NCBI RefSeq assembly: GCF_964340395.1
Contig: NC_135559.1
Coordinates: forward strand, 21,873,621-21,937,620
DNA length: 64,000 bases
Direction of reading: 5' to 3'
Source of the DNA: Glandiceps talaboti
Taxonomy: Eukaryota; Hemichordata; Enteropneusta; Spengelidae
Shown here: positions 10,101 through 18,739 of the stretch, piece by piece
Layout: each line of letters opens with the position of its first letter
How positions within the stretch are numbered: the first letter of the stretch is position 1
Notes under the pieces: model-generated
What the model saw: the letters and a program-made list of their open reading frames with translations, nothing else
Told to the model about the DNA's origin: nothing
The model's database searches: none
Program-made: the position numbers and the translations under genes

Positions 10101-12963
10101 TACAAGGTAACTATAGACTATGTCTTTGATACCACTAAGTCACATCTACAACCATATCTATACAAGGTAACTATAGACTATGTCTTTGATACCACTAGTT
10201 CACATCTACAACCATATCTATACAAGGTAACTATAGACTATGTCTTTGATACCACTAGTTCACATCTACAACCATATCTATACAAGGTAACTATAGACTA
10301 TGTCTTTGATACCACTAGTTCACATCTACAACCATATCTATACAAGGTAACTATAGACTATGTCTTTGGTACCACTAAGTCACATCTACAACCATATCTA
10401 TACAAGGTAACTATAGACTATGTCTTTGATACCACTAAGTCACATCTACAGCCATATCTATACAAGGTAACTATAGACTTTGTCTTTGATACCACTAAGT
10501 CACATCTACAGCCATATCTATACAAGGTAACTATAGACTATGTCTTTGATACCACTAGTTCACATCTACAACCATATCTATACAAGGTAACTATAGACTA
10601 TGTCTTTGATACCACTAGTTCACATCTACAACCATATCTATACAAGGTAACTATAGACTATGTCTTTGATACCACTAAGTCATATCTACAACCATATCTA
10701 TACAAGGTAACTATAGACTATGTCTTTGATACCACTAGTTCACATCTACAACCATATCTATACAAGGTAACTATAGACTATGTCTTTGATACCATTAGTT
10801 CACATCTACAACCATATCTATACAAGGTAACTATAGACTATGTCTTTGATACCACTAAGTCCTATCTATAACCATATCTATACAAGGTAACTATAGACTA
10901 TGTCTTTGATACCACTAGTTCACATCTACAACCATATCTATACAAGGTAACTATAGACTATGTCTTTGGTACCACTAAGTCACATCTACAACCATATCTA
11001 TACAAGGTAACTATAGACTATGTCTTTGATACCACTAGTTCACATCTACAACCATATCTATACAAGGTAACTATAGACTATGTCTTTGATACCACTAGTT
11101 CACATCTACAGCCATATCTATATAAGGTAACTATAGACTATGTCTTTGATACCACTAAGTCCTATCTACAACCATATCTATACAAGGTAACTATAGACTA
11201 TGTCTTTGATACCACTAGTTCACATCTACAACCATATCTATACAAGGTAACTATAGACTATGTCTTTGATACCACTAGTTCACATCTACAACCATATCTA
11301 TACAGGGTAACTATAGACTATGTCTTTGATACCACTAAGTCACATCTACAACCATATATATACAAGGTAACTATAGACTATGTCTTTGATACCACTAAGT
11401 CACATCTACAACCATATCTATACAAGGTAACTATAGACTATGTCTTTGATACCACTAGTTTACATCTACAACCATATCTATACAAGGTAACTATAGACTA
11501 TGTCTTTGATACCACTAAGTCACATCTACAGCCATATCTATACAAGGTAACTATAGACTATGTCTTTGATACCACTAAGTCACATCTACAGCCATATCTA
11601 TACAAGGTAACTATAGACTATGTCTTTGATACCACTAGTTCACATCTACAACCATATCTATACAAGGTAACTATAGACTATGTCTTTGATACCACTAAGT
11701 CATATCTACAACCATATCTATACAAGGTAACTATAGACTATGTCTTTGATACCACTAGTTCACATCTACAACCATATCTATACAAGGTAACTATAGACTA
11801 TGTCTTTGATACCACTAGTTCACATCTACAGCCATATCTATATAAGGTAACTATAGACTATGTCTTTGATACCACTAAGTCATATCTACAACCATATCTA
11901 TACAAGGTAACTATAGACTATGTCTTTGATACCACTAAGTCACATCTACAGCCATATCTATACAAGGTAACTATAGACTATGTCTTTGATACCACTAGTT
12001 CACATCTACAACCATATCTATACAAGGTAACTATAGACTATGTCTTTGATACCACTAAGTCATATCTACAACCATATCTATACAAGGTAACTATAGACTA
12101 TGTCTTTGATACCACTAGTTCACATCTACAACCATATCTATACAAGGTAACTATAGACTATGTCTTTGATACCATTAGTTCACATCTACAACCATATCTA
12201 TACAAGGTAACTATAGACTATGTCTTTGATACCACTAAGTCCTATCTATAACCATATCTATACAAGGTAACTATAGACTATGTCTTTGATACCACTAGTT
12301 CACATCTACAACCATATCTATACAAGGTAACTATAGACTATGTCTTTGATACCACTAGTTCACATCTACAACCATATCTATACAAGGTAACTATAGACTA
12401 TGTCTTTGATACCACTAAGTCCTATCTATAACCATATCTATACAAGGTAACTATAGACTATGTCTTTGATACCAGTAAGTCACATCTACAACCATATCTA
12501 TACAAGGTAACTATAGACTATGTCTTTGATACCACTAAGTCCTATCTATAACCATATCTATACAAGGTAACTATAGACTATGTCTTTGATACCACTAGTT
12601 CACATCTACAACCATATCTATACAAGGTAACTATAGACTATGTCTTTGATACCACTAAGTCATATCTACAACCATATCTATACAAGGTAACTATAGACTA
12701 TGTCTTTGATACCACTAAGTCCTATCTATAACCATATCTATACAAAGTAACTATAGACTATGTCTTTGATACCATTAGCTTACATCTACAACCATAACTT
12801 TACATGTACAACCATATATTTCTTAACTGTCTGCCATGTATTATCTCCTGGCTTACATTACTGTTATTTTTTCCAATAGGTCAGTCACATGACTTCAGGA
12901 CCACCCAATGCTTCAGTGTCATCTACAATGAGGAAATTAATTCGAGATACACTAGCTCTATGA
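1080..12963 (+). CDS. ATG101: ATG101, autophagy-related protein 101 (3' part of gene, four exons, 5' end outside window)
   Basis: ATG101 is the HORMA-fold partner of ATG13 in the ULK1-ATG13-FIP200 autophagy-initiation complex (family knowledge). Four exons join in frame: 1080-1194, 2113-2159, 5588-5707 and 12880-12963. Each has an AG acceptor, and each non-terminal one a GT donor (CATG|gtaagt, AAAA|gtaaga, CAAG|gtaact). Together they give about 121 residues that align without gaps to residues 98-218 of the 218-residue vertebrate protein as I recall it. The WF-finger tripeptide Trp-Pro-Phe (in TRWPFP) is conserved, as are [19 protein letters not shown] and the C-terminal RDTLAL. The first 97 or so residues are upstream. 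The penultimate exon end and the stop-codon region have each seeded a tandem array (5655-12817 and 12944-13250), yet the coding copies are intact, so I expect a functional gene. Confidence 0.95.
1553..1740. repeat. Degenerate direct repeat of about 60 bp, three to four copies
   Basis: The phrases 'aaatacctct', 'tatagcaatgctgaca' and 'agctggtacatagct' recur at about 60-bp spacing with substitutions and small indels. The array lies in the ATG101 intron between the exons at 1080 and 2113. No other feature was seen in this intron. Confidence 0.6.
2113..2159 (+). CDS. ATG101: ATG101 internal exon (47 bp)
   Basis: Acceptor ctctttcag, donor AAAA|gtaaga. With the G carried from the previous exon it reads [16 protein letters not shown], the strongly conserved block that follows the WF finger region in animal ATG101. 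It ends in phase 0. Confidence 0.93.
2301..3098. repeat. 20/21-bp tandem array in ATG101 intron, about 39 units
   Basis: The main unit is 'gtgatatgtgtagtgctta' plus 'ca' (21 bp). A 20-bp variant ends 'gctaaa'. From about 2880 to 3060 the two forms alternate regularly, giving a 41-bp higher-order period. Short open frames through it are repeat artefacts. Confidence 0.95.
3247..3637. mobile_element. Imperfect fold-back element of about 390 bp in ATG101 intron
   Basis: The left end 'gctgatcagaacctcgtttt' is the inverted match of the right end 'gttctgatcatcagc'. 'tcaaaactggcttt' near 3283-3296 pairs with 'aagccagtttt' near 3587. Inner arms 'gtttatgtctgtgaa' and 'ttcacagacgtaaac' lie near 3405 and 3455. 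All arms share a centre near 3440, so the whole piece can fold as one hairpin. This is typical of a non-autonomous fold-back or MITE insertion. No transposase is present. Confidence 0.75.
3638..4635. other. ATG101 intron, no recognisable gene
   Basis: AT-rich intron sequence. The only distinct feature is a C-rich tract near 3700-3718. A short open frame at 4169-4354 has no protein-like composition or splice context and is not called. Confidence 0.6.
4636..4811. repeat. 48-bp tandem repeat, 3.6 copies
   Basis: The unit begins 'gttgtgactagtatggccaa' and ends 'cagatcagtgattat'. Copies start near 4636, 4684, 4732 and 4780, the last being partial. The period is a multiple of three, which creates an open frame of no significance. 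Confidence 0.9.
5121..5473. mobile_element. MITE-like inverted-repeat element, copy 2
   Basis: The left end contains 'gggattgggtatttattttg' and the right end 'acccaatcctcat', in inverted orientation. The inner arms 'gaacaattttatca' and 'aaaattgttttataa' also pair. Sequence order matches the element at 17803-18238. It lies about 115 bp upstream of the ATG101 exon at 5588. Confidence 0.7.
5588..5707 (+). CDS. ATG101: ATG101 penultimate exon, seed of the 60-bp array
   Basis: Acceptor tctccttcag. The exon is 120 bp, phase 0 at both ends, encoding 40 residues: [15 protein letters not shown], then [17 protein letters not shown], then AAG|gtaact. It aligns over its full length with the corresponding 40 residues of vertebrate ATG101. 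Its distinctive 'gactgcgtgtttgat' (DCVFD) is not found in any later unit, which read 'gactatgtctttgat'. This marks it as the genuine exon copy. The first of about 119 equivalent donors ends it. Confidence 0.93.
5655..12817 (+). repeat. 60-bp minisatellite made of ATG101 exon end plus 5' splice site, about 119 units
   Basis: Each unit reads 'tagactatgtctttgatacc', a variable triplet region (actaag, actagt or acttat), 'tcacatctacaaccatatct' and 'atacaaggtaac'. It is thus a copy of the last 53 or so bases of the exon ending at 5707 plus the first bases of the intron, including AAG|GTAACT. Nearly all units keep the GT; losses include 'acaagata' near 7861 and 9321. Units carrying the exon's own 'cttattcagatgtac' recur near 6151, 6211 and 6691. 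The first 40 units have no stop. Later units include at least seven with TAA (tcctatctataac) and indels near 9058, 9136 and 9580. The array fills most of the last ATG101 intron. Confidence 0.97.
12880..12963 (+). CDS. ATG101: ATG101 terminal coding exon
   Basis: The acceptor 'gttattttttccaatag' has a good pyrimidine tract. The exon encodes 27 residues, [15 protein letters not shown] then [12 protein letters not shown] and TGA. This is exactly the length of the vertebrate C-terminal segment after YLYK, with the same RDTLAL-type ending. It enters in phase 0, compatible with the donor at 5708 and with every later donor of the array that keeps frame. Confidence 0.94.
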   Translation, partial: VSHMTSGPPNASVSSTMRKLIRDTLAL

Positions 12964-13250
12964 TGTGAGATACACTAGCTCTATGATGTGAGATACACTA
13001 GCTCTATGATGTGAGATACACTAGCTCTATGATGTGAGATACACTAGCTCTATGATGTGAGATACACTAGCTCTATGATGTGAGATACACTAGCTCTATG
13101 ATGTGAGATACCCTAGCTCTATGATGTGAGATACACTAGCTCTATGATGTGAGATACACTAGCTCTATGATGTGAGATACACTAGCTCTATGATGTGAGA
13201 TACACTAGCTCTATGATGTGAGATACACTAGCTCTATGATGTGAGATACT
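12944..13250 (+). repeat. 23-bp minisatellite derived from the ATG101 stop-codon region, about 13 units
   Basis: The unit is 'gagatacactagctctatga' plus 'tgt'. The first unit is the coding sequence for RDTLAL-stop at 12944-12963; the rest continue directly into the 3' UTR with almost no change (one 'accct' variant near 13110). Degenerate relatives, with 'gactttgagat' pieces, continue to about 13417. Confidence 0.96.
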
Positions 13251-13417
13251 GGCACTTTGAGATAAACTCTCTCTGATGTGAGATACAATGATTTTGATAA
13301 ACACTCAGTCTAGCTCTATGACTTTGAGATGCAATGACTTTGAGATACGCTAACTCTATGACATGAGATGCAATGACTTTGAGATACACTAGCTCTATGA
13401 TGTGAAATACAGGGAGT
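13251..13417. repeat. Degenerate tail of the 23-bp array in ATG101 3' UTR
   Basis: Fragments such as 'ctagctctatgac', 'gagatgcaatgactt' and 'gatacactagctctatgatg' are interspersed with unrelated bases. They look like older, diverged units of the array upstream. Confidence 0.75.
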
Positions 13418-13727
13418 TTGCAGTAAACTTAGCTCCATGTATGCTTACACCACTGTGTTGAAGCTTCATGCAAATGATGTCATGTGACCATAAGGTAGAA
13501 ACAGTAGTCAGACTGATAGAAGTGAGAAGTGAAGATTCTGGTGATGTACACGCATACATAAATTAGGCACCTTTTGTCATTTGTATATCTTACCTCAGTG
13601 TATAATGAATCTGTTGATGGATAATTCTTACAATACAGAGATAGTGACAGTAACTTTTCAAGACTTACAAGACATCATATAAAGTAGCTAGGATGAAATC
13701 AAGCTTACCTTTACATTGTTACCCACT

Positions 13728-13990
13728 AAGGTGGTATGTACCTCAGAGATGAATGTATCTGACAATCAAAGCTATCCAAATCTCTTCAAAACATTGCTAT
13801 ATTAAGATTGTTTGAACACAGTATTCAGTGACCATGGTGGATCCCAAGTGGATTCATTTTGGTATCATTTTATAATAAATTCTATTTCATTTGCATGTTG
13901 ACCCCAAATTTATTTTCCCTTGTTTTTAAATGAGAATGGATTCAAGGTATTCTTGAACAAAGTAACAACAAAAACATGTAAGATTTTAAT
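13728..13990. repeat. Dispersed repeat, copy A
   Basis: This stretch and 14758-15115 share the order 'tgtacctcag', 'aatcaaag', 'ctctcaaaac' (here 'tcttcaaaac'), 'attttggtat', 'gttgacc' and a following 'aagtaa..a'. They are diverged direct copies about 1.03 kb apart. Confidence 0.6.
13874..13879 (+). promoter_or_regulatory. AATAAA, candidate ATG101 polyadenylation signal
   Basis: This is the first clear canonical AATAAA I noticed downstream of the ATG101 stop codon, about 910 bp from it. It falls inside a dispersed repeat, so the choice is uncertain. Confidence 0.35.
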
Positions 13991-14023
13991 TTCTGTGATG
14001 CATACTACATTAATTTGTTAAAT

Positions 14024-14203
14024 AATAACACATGCCAGCGAGGGCAATATCACAATTTAATGCCTGCCCAAGGGTTGGCACTCTGTTCCACGATTTTGAT
14101 GATGCCCAAGCTGAAGGAGAGGGCATCATCAAAATTTTGGTAAAGAGTGCCAGCTGGAGGGCAGGCATTAAATTGTGATATTGCCTGAGCGCTTGTGTTA
14201 TTA
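14024..14203. mobile_element. 180-bp long hairpin (fold-back) element
   Basis: The left arm carries 'gggcaatatcacaatttaat' and 'gcctgccc'; the right arm carries 'gggcaggc' and 'attaaattgtgatattgcc'. 'ttggcactct' pairs with 'agagtgccagc', and 'gatgatgccc' with 'gggcatcatc' next to the tip. The arms cover nearly the whole element with a very short loop near 14110-14120. A transcript would form a long imperfect hairpin. The minus-strand open frame here is a by-product. Confidence 0.8.
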
Positions 14204-14757
14204 ATTTTATTACATTGTCCACTCATTTGTCCAATTGTTTATATAGCTACTTGTCATTCATCATCATTCGTCATCGATAGAAAAGTTTCCCTTTGATACC
14301 TTTGATGGTGTATTTCTAAACTGTGGATAACCACTGAATGCAGACATGGCATTATTTATAGGAACTTGAGTGTCCCCACAACTCATTTGTAATTCCAATT
14401 TCTACAAGAAATGAGTTTGTATCTCATTGTAGTGACATTGTCATCTTGAGTGTGCAACACTGGAAAACATTCCCAGAATAGAAGTGCAATGGTTGGAATA
14501 TCTTCAGGGGACAATAGTCTGTTAAAGAAGGTCATGTGATTCGATTTTGACCAATGACAGCTTGTGTAAGAACATTGAGGTGTAATGATATTGTGTTATT
14601 CTATTACAAATGTGAAATATCTTGTATTATTGTGTGTTGGTTTGTTGTCTTGTATTCTTCTGTACTTGAGGGTCAAAGTTCACATAGCTATCAAGAGTAC
14701 ATTAGTACCCTTACTAGACTCGGCACATACATCACATTCTTTTGACTTTTGATCTAA

Positions 14758-15115
14758 CTTATGCAGAATAGATGTACCTCAGGGACAAATTTCCCTGAAA
14801 ATCAAAGTTCTTCAGTTCTCTCAAAACTTTGAAATATGAATGCTTGAAATAATAAAAGACATTTTATGGTTCGTCTTTTTTCAAAGATATCAATCTTTTA
14901 TATCCCATACAGTTAGTACAGTATTTGGTGGCCATATTGGATTTGGTGGCCATATTGGATTCTAAAATGACTAAATTTTGGTATGTTGACCTCGATTTCA
15001 AAATTTTGTTTTCAGGTGACCCCATATTTGTTTTATTGATTTTAACTACTGCTGGAGTTTTCTCCTGACCAAAGTAATAGTAAATATTTAAAGTGTTTAT
15101 TTCCGAGGTTCATTC
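14758..15115. repeat. Dispersed repeat, copy B
   Basis: Diverged direct copy of 13728-13990. It also contains a small tandem duplication, 'ggtggccatattggattt' at about 14928-14965. No gene was seen from 13418 to 15361 apart from these repeats and the hairpin. Confidence 0.55.
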
Positions 15116-15361
15116 TATTTTAAATTTCACTATCATACTGTTATGTCAAATTGTTTCAAATCTTTGTCACTTTTTTGTAAAGACTTTGCCAATGAAAGAA
15201 ATGAAGTAACAAGTTATTAGCTGTAGTATTTGGTTTGTCCTCAGTTAAAGTGGTTGTCTGTGTTTATAATTCTACAGTTTACAAATCTCTGACATGTACA
15301 TTTTTGGGCATTTGATTAAATGTTAAATTATTGGAAATCAAGTGTGGTGTTTAGTATAGCA

Positions 15362-17534
15362 ATAAACTACCTTGTGGCTATGTATGTTGTACACTACCTT
15401 GTGGGTATGTATGCTATACACTACCTTGTGGGTATGTATGTTATACACTACCTTGTGTGTATGCATGTTATACACTACCTTGTGGGTATGTATGTTATAC
15501 ACTACCTTGTGGGTATGCATGTTATAAACTACCTTGTGTGTATGCATGTTATACACTACCTTGTGGGTATGTATGTTATACACTACCTTGTGGGTATGTA
15601 TGTTATACACTACCTTGTGGGTATGTATGTTATAAACTACCTTGTGGGTATGTATGTTATACACTACCTTGTGGGTATGTATGTTATAAACTACCTTGTG
15701 TGTATGCATGTTATACACTACCTTGTGGGTATGTATGTTATACACTACCTTGTGGGTATGCATGTTATAAACTACCTTGTGGGTATGTATGTTATACACT
15801 ACCTTGTGGGTATGTATGTTATACACTACCTTGTGGGTATGTATGTTATAAACTACCTTGTGGGTATGTATGTTATAAACTACCTTGTGGGTATGTATGT
15901 TATACACTACCTTGTGGGTATGTATGTTATACACTACCTTGTGGGTATGTATGTTATAAACTACCTTGTGGGTATGTATGTTATACACTACCTTGTGGGT
16001 ATGTATGTTATACACTACCTTGTGGGTATGTATGTTATAAACTACCTTGTGGGTATGCATGTTATACACTACCTTGTGGGTATGTATGTTATAAACTACC
16101 TTGTGGGTATGTATGTTATACACTACCTTGTGGGTATGCATGTTATACACTACCTTGTGGGTATGTATGTTATACACTACCTTGTGGGTATGTATGTTAT
16201 ACACTACCTTGTGGGTATGTATGTATAAACTACCTTGTGGGTATGTATGTTATACACTACCTTGTGGGTATGTATGTTATACACTACCTTGTGGGTATGT
16301 ATGTTATACACTACCTTGTGGGTATGTATGTTATACACTACCTTGTGGGTATGTATGTATAAACTACCTTGTGGGTATGTATGTTATACACTACCTTGTG
16401 GGTATGTATGTTATACACTACCTTGTGGGTATGCATGTTATACACTACCTTGTGGGTATGTATGTTATAAACTACCTTGTGGGTATGTATGTTATACACT
16501 ACCTTGTGGGTATGTATGTTATACACTACCTTGTGGGTATGTATGTTATACACTATCTTGTGGGTATGTATGTTATACACTACCTTGTGGGTATGTATGT
16601 TATAAACTACCTTGTGGGTATGTATGTTATAAACTACCTTGTGGGTATGTATGTTATAAACTACCTTGTGGGTATGTATGTATAAACTACCTTGTGGGTA
16701 TGTATGTTATAAACTACCTTGTGGGTATGTATGTTATACACTACCTTGTGGGTATGTATGTTATACACTACCTTGTGGGTATGTATGTTATACACTACCT
16801 TGTGGGTATGTATGTTATACACTACCTTGTGGGTATGTATGTTATACACTACCTTGTGGGTATGTATGTTATACACTACCTTGTGGGTATGTATGTTATA
16901 CACTACCTTGTGGGTATGTATGTTATAAACTACCTTGTGGGTATGTATGTGATACACTACCTTGTGGGTATGTATGTTATAAACTACCTTGTGGGTATGT
17001 ATGTTATACACTACCTTGTGGGTATGTATGTTATACACTACCTTGTGGGTATGTATGTTATAAACTACCTTGTGTGTATGCATGTTATAAACTACCTTGT
17101 GGGTATGTATGTTATAAACTACCTTGTGGGTATGTATGTTATAAACTACCTTGTGGGTATGTATGTTATACACTACCTTGTGGGTATGTATGTATAAACT
17201 ACCTTGTGGGTATGTATGTATAAACTACCTTGTGGGTATGTATGTTATAAACTACCTTGTGGGTATGTATGTGATACACTACCTTGTGGGTATGTATGTT
17301 ATAAACTACCTTGTGGGTATGTATGTTATACACTACCTTGTGGGTATGTATGTTATAAACTACCTTGTGGGTATGTATGTTATAAACTACCTTGTGGGTA
17401 TGTATGTTATACACTACCTTGTGGGTATGTATGTTATAAACTACCTTGTGTGTATGCATGTTATACACTACCTTGTGGGTATGTATGTTATACACTACCT
17501 TGTGGGTATGTATGTTATAAACTACCTTGTGGGT
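15362..17534. repeat. 27-bp satellite array, about 80 units
   Basis: The unit is 'gttatacactaccttgtggg' plus 'tatgtat', with 'ataaac' and 'gcatg' variants and occasional 26-bp units ('gtatgtataaac'). The period is divisible by three, so long open frames occur on both strands; these are artefacts. It lies between ATG101 (plus) and LIPT2 (minus). Confidence 0.97.
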
Positions 17535-17736
17535 CTTGTCTTGGTTGATCTGTTCTGTGTAGCGGTAATGCCATTACATGGAATCAAGTGGTCAAAACTA
17601 AAGGATTTATCGTGAGAAACTTGCTGCTAGTAGGTAGTTTTAGCACAGCTTGAGACAGGCTAAGTTGGTCGTCCATTGTTGTATATATAAAGATGGAAGC
17701 CAACAAATTTTCAGTGATTTCAAAACATTAGTAAAA

Positions 17737-17808
17737 TTAATTGATAGAAATGATCAAATCACTATAGCTATTAATTGATAGAAATGATCAAATCACTATA
17801 GCTATTAA
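17737..17808. repeat. Tandem duplication of about 37 bp, two copies
   Basis: 'attaattgatagaaatgatc' followed by 'aaatcactatagct' occurs twice in succession just left of MITE copy 3. Confidence 0.85.
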
Positions 17809-18238
17809 TGTGGCCATATGGATGAGATTTGGGTATTGATTTTGGATTTTTCATTTATAAAACAACTTTACTAAGTTTTTCTACTTGAAAAAATAATGTA
17901 ACATAACATATACCAAGACCTTGTTTGTTACTTTAATAGTCTAGTTCTTATACTGTATCGTTATGATTTATACCTTTATGGTTAGAAACCACAGTTGCCA
18001 TCCAGACTAGATACTCAATTAATTGCAAAAAGAAATTGCAAACAGTGTAAAAAATTTGTTATTGTACGTAGTAAAGTAAAATATTTTATACATATTTTTA
18101 AAGTTTAGAATTACAAACAAAGACTTGGCTTATGTTATTTCACATTGCTGTTTTAAGCAGAAAAACTTACTAAAGTTGTTTTATAAATCAAAAATCCAAA
18201 CTAAATACCCAATGCTCATAAATATAGCCACTTTAATA
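17803..18238. mobile_element. MITE-like element with terminal inverted repeats of about 60 bp, copy 3
   Basis: The left end reads 'tattaatgtggccatatg', then 'gatgagatttgggtatt', 'gattttggatttttc' and 'ataaaacaac'. The right end is its inverted counterpart: 'gttgttttataaatc', 'aaaaatccaaa', 'aatacccaatgctcat', 'tatagccactttaata'. Compared with copy 2 it holds about 80 extra bases near 17945-18020. No coding capacity was found. Confidence 0.8.
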
Positions 18239-18308
18239 TACTCTCTCCACACAACATATTATCTCTAAATAATCTGATGTGAATACAATGTGTATTACTC
18301 AATTTTAG

Positions 18309-18382
18309 CTAAGAAGGCAGCGAAAGGTGGGAAGGTGGCGATCACTCTCAAAACAACAAAATCGATAAACAACCAACACTAA
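18309..18382 (+). CDS. Candidate terminal exon of an unidentified plus-strand gene
   Basis: A possible acceptor 'cattttag'-like ending (aattttag) is followed by an open frame: KKAAKGGKVAITLKTTK, then SINNQH and TAA. The peptide is lysine-rich. A canonical AATAAA lies 18 bases after the stop. The bases are unlike the surrounding repeats. I found no matching upstream exons between 13 and 18 kb and do not recognise the protein. It could be the last exon of a gene with distant exons, an alternative terminal exon, or chance. Confidence 0.3.
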
Positions 18383-18400
18383 AAGAACGAAATACAGTTA

Positions 18401-18406
18401 AATAAA
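18401..18406 (+). promoter_or_regulatory. AATAAA polyadenylation signal for the candidate exon
   Basis: Canonical hexamer at usual distance from the stop codon at 18380-18382. It is about 110 bp from the convergent LIPT2 stop codon, so the two transcripts would almost meet. Confidence 0.35.
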
Positions 18407-18515
18407 GAAATGGAACCATATTATTCACCATATCAGATTTTAATCAGATTGATCTCCAAAATTAAACAGAATATCTTTGATGAGATATTTGCTTTGGATT
18501 ATTCTACAATAGTTA

Positions 18516-18739
18516 TTATTCTACATCTTTCAGTACTCTACAAGTAAAGACTCTCTCAAATGCATTTATGAAATTTGGTAGTAAATCCTGTATAGTAACT
18601 TGTCGGTTGAGTTCTTTACTTAGAGATGTGACTCCTTTCCCAACAATACCACAAGGCACTATGTGTTGAAACCAACCTAGGTCAGTGTTGCAATTAACAG
18701 CCAATCCATGGGATGTGATGTATCGACTGCAGTGAATAC
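18516..18739 (-). CDS. LIPT2: LIPT2 exon 2 (C-terminal part)
   Basis: It encodes IHCSRYITSHGLAVN, then DLGWFQHIVPCG, GVTSLSKEL and a terminal KDVE. It carries the catalytic Cys of the LipB fold. ATTAAA on the minus strand near 18440 is a possible polyadenylation signal. Confidence 0.95.

Noticed and set aside
5655-12817. CRISPR array
   Set aside because: There are no unique spacers between constant repeats, and the context is a eukaryotic intron with spliced exons.
15320-17615. Multiple long open frames on both strands (YLVGMYVIH and HTHKVVYN repeats)
   Set aside because: All are readings of the 27-bp satellite; open on both strands at once, which is expected of a stop-poor repeat and not of a gene.
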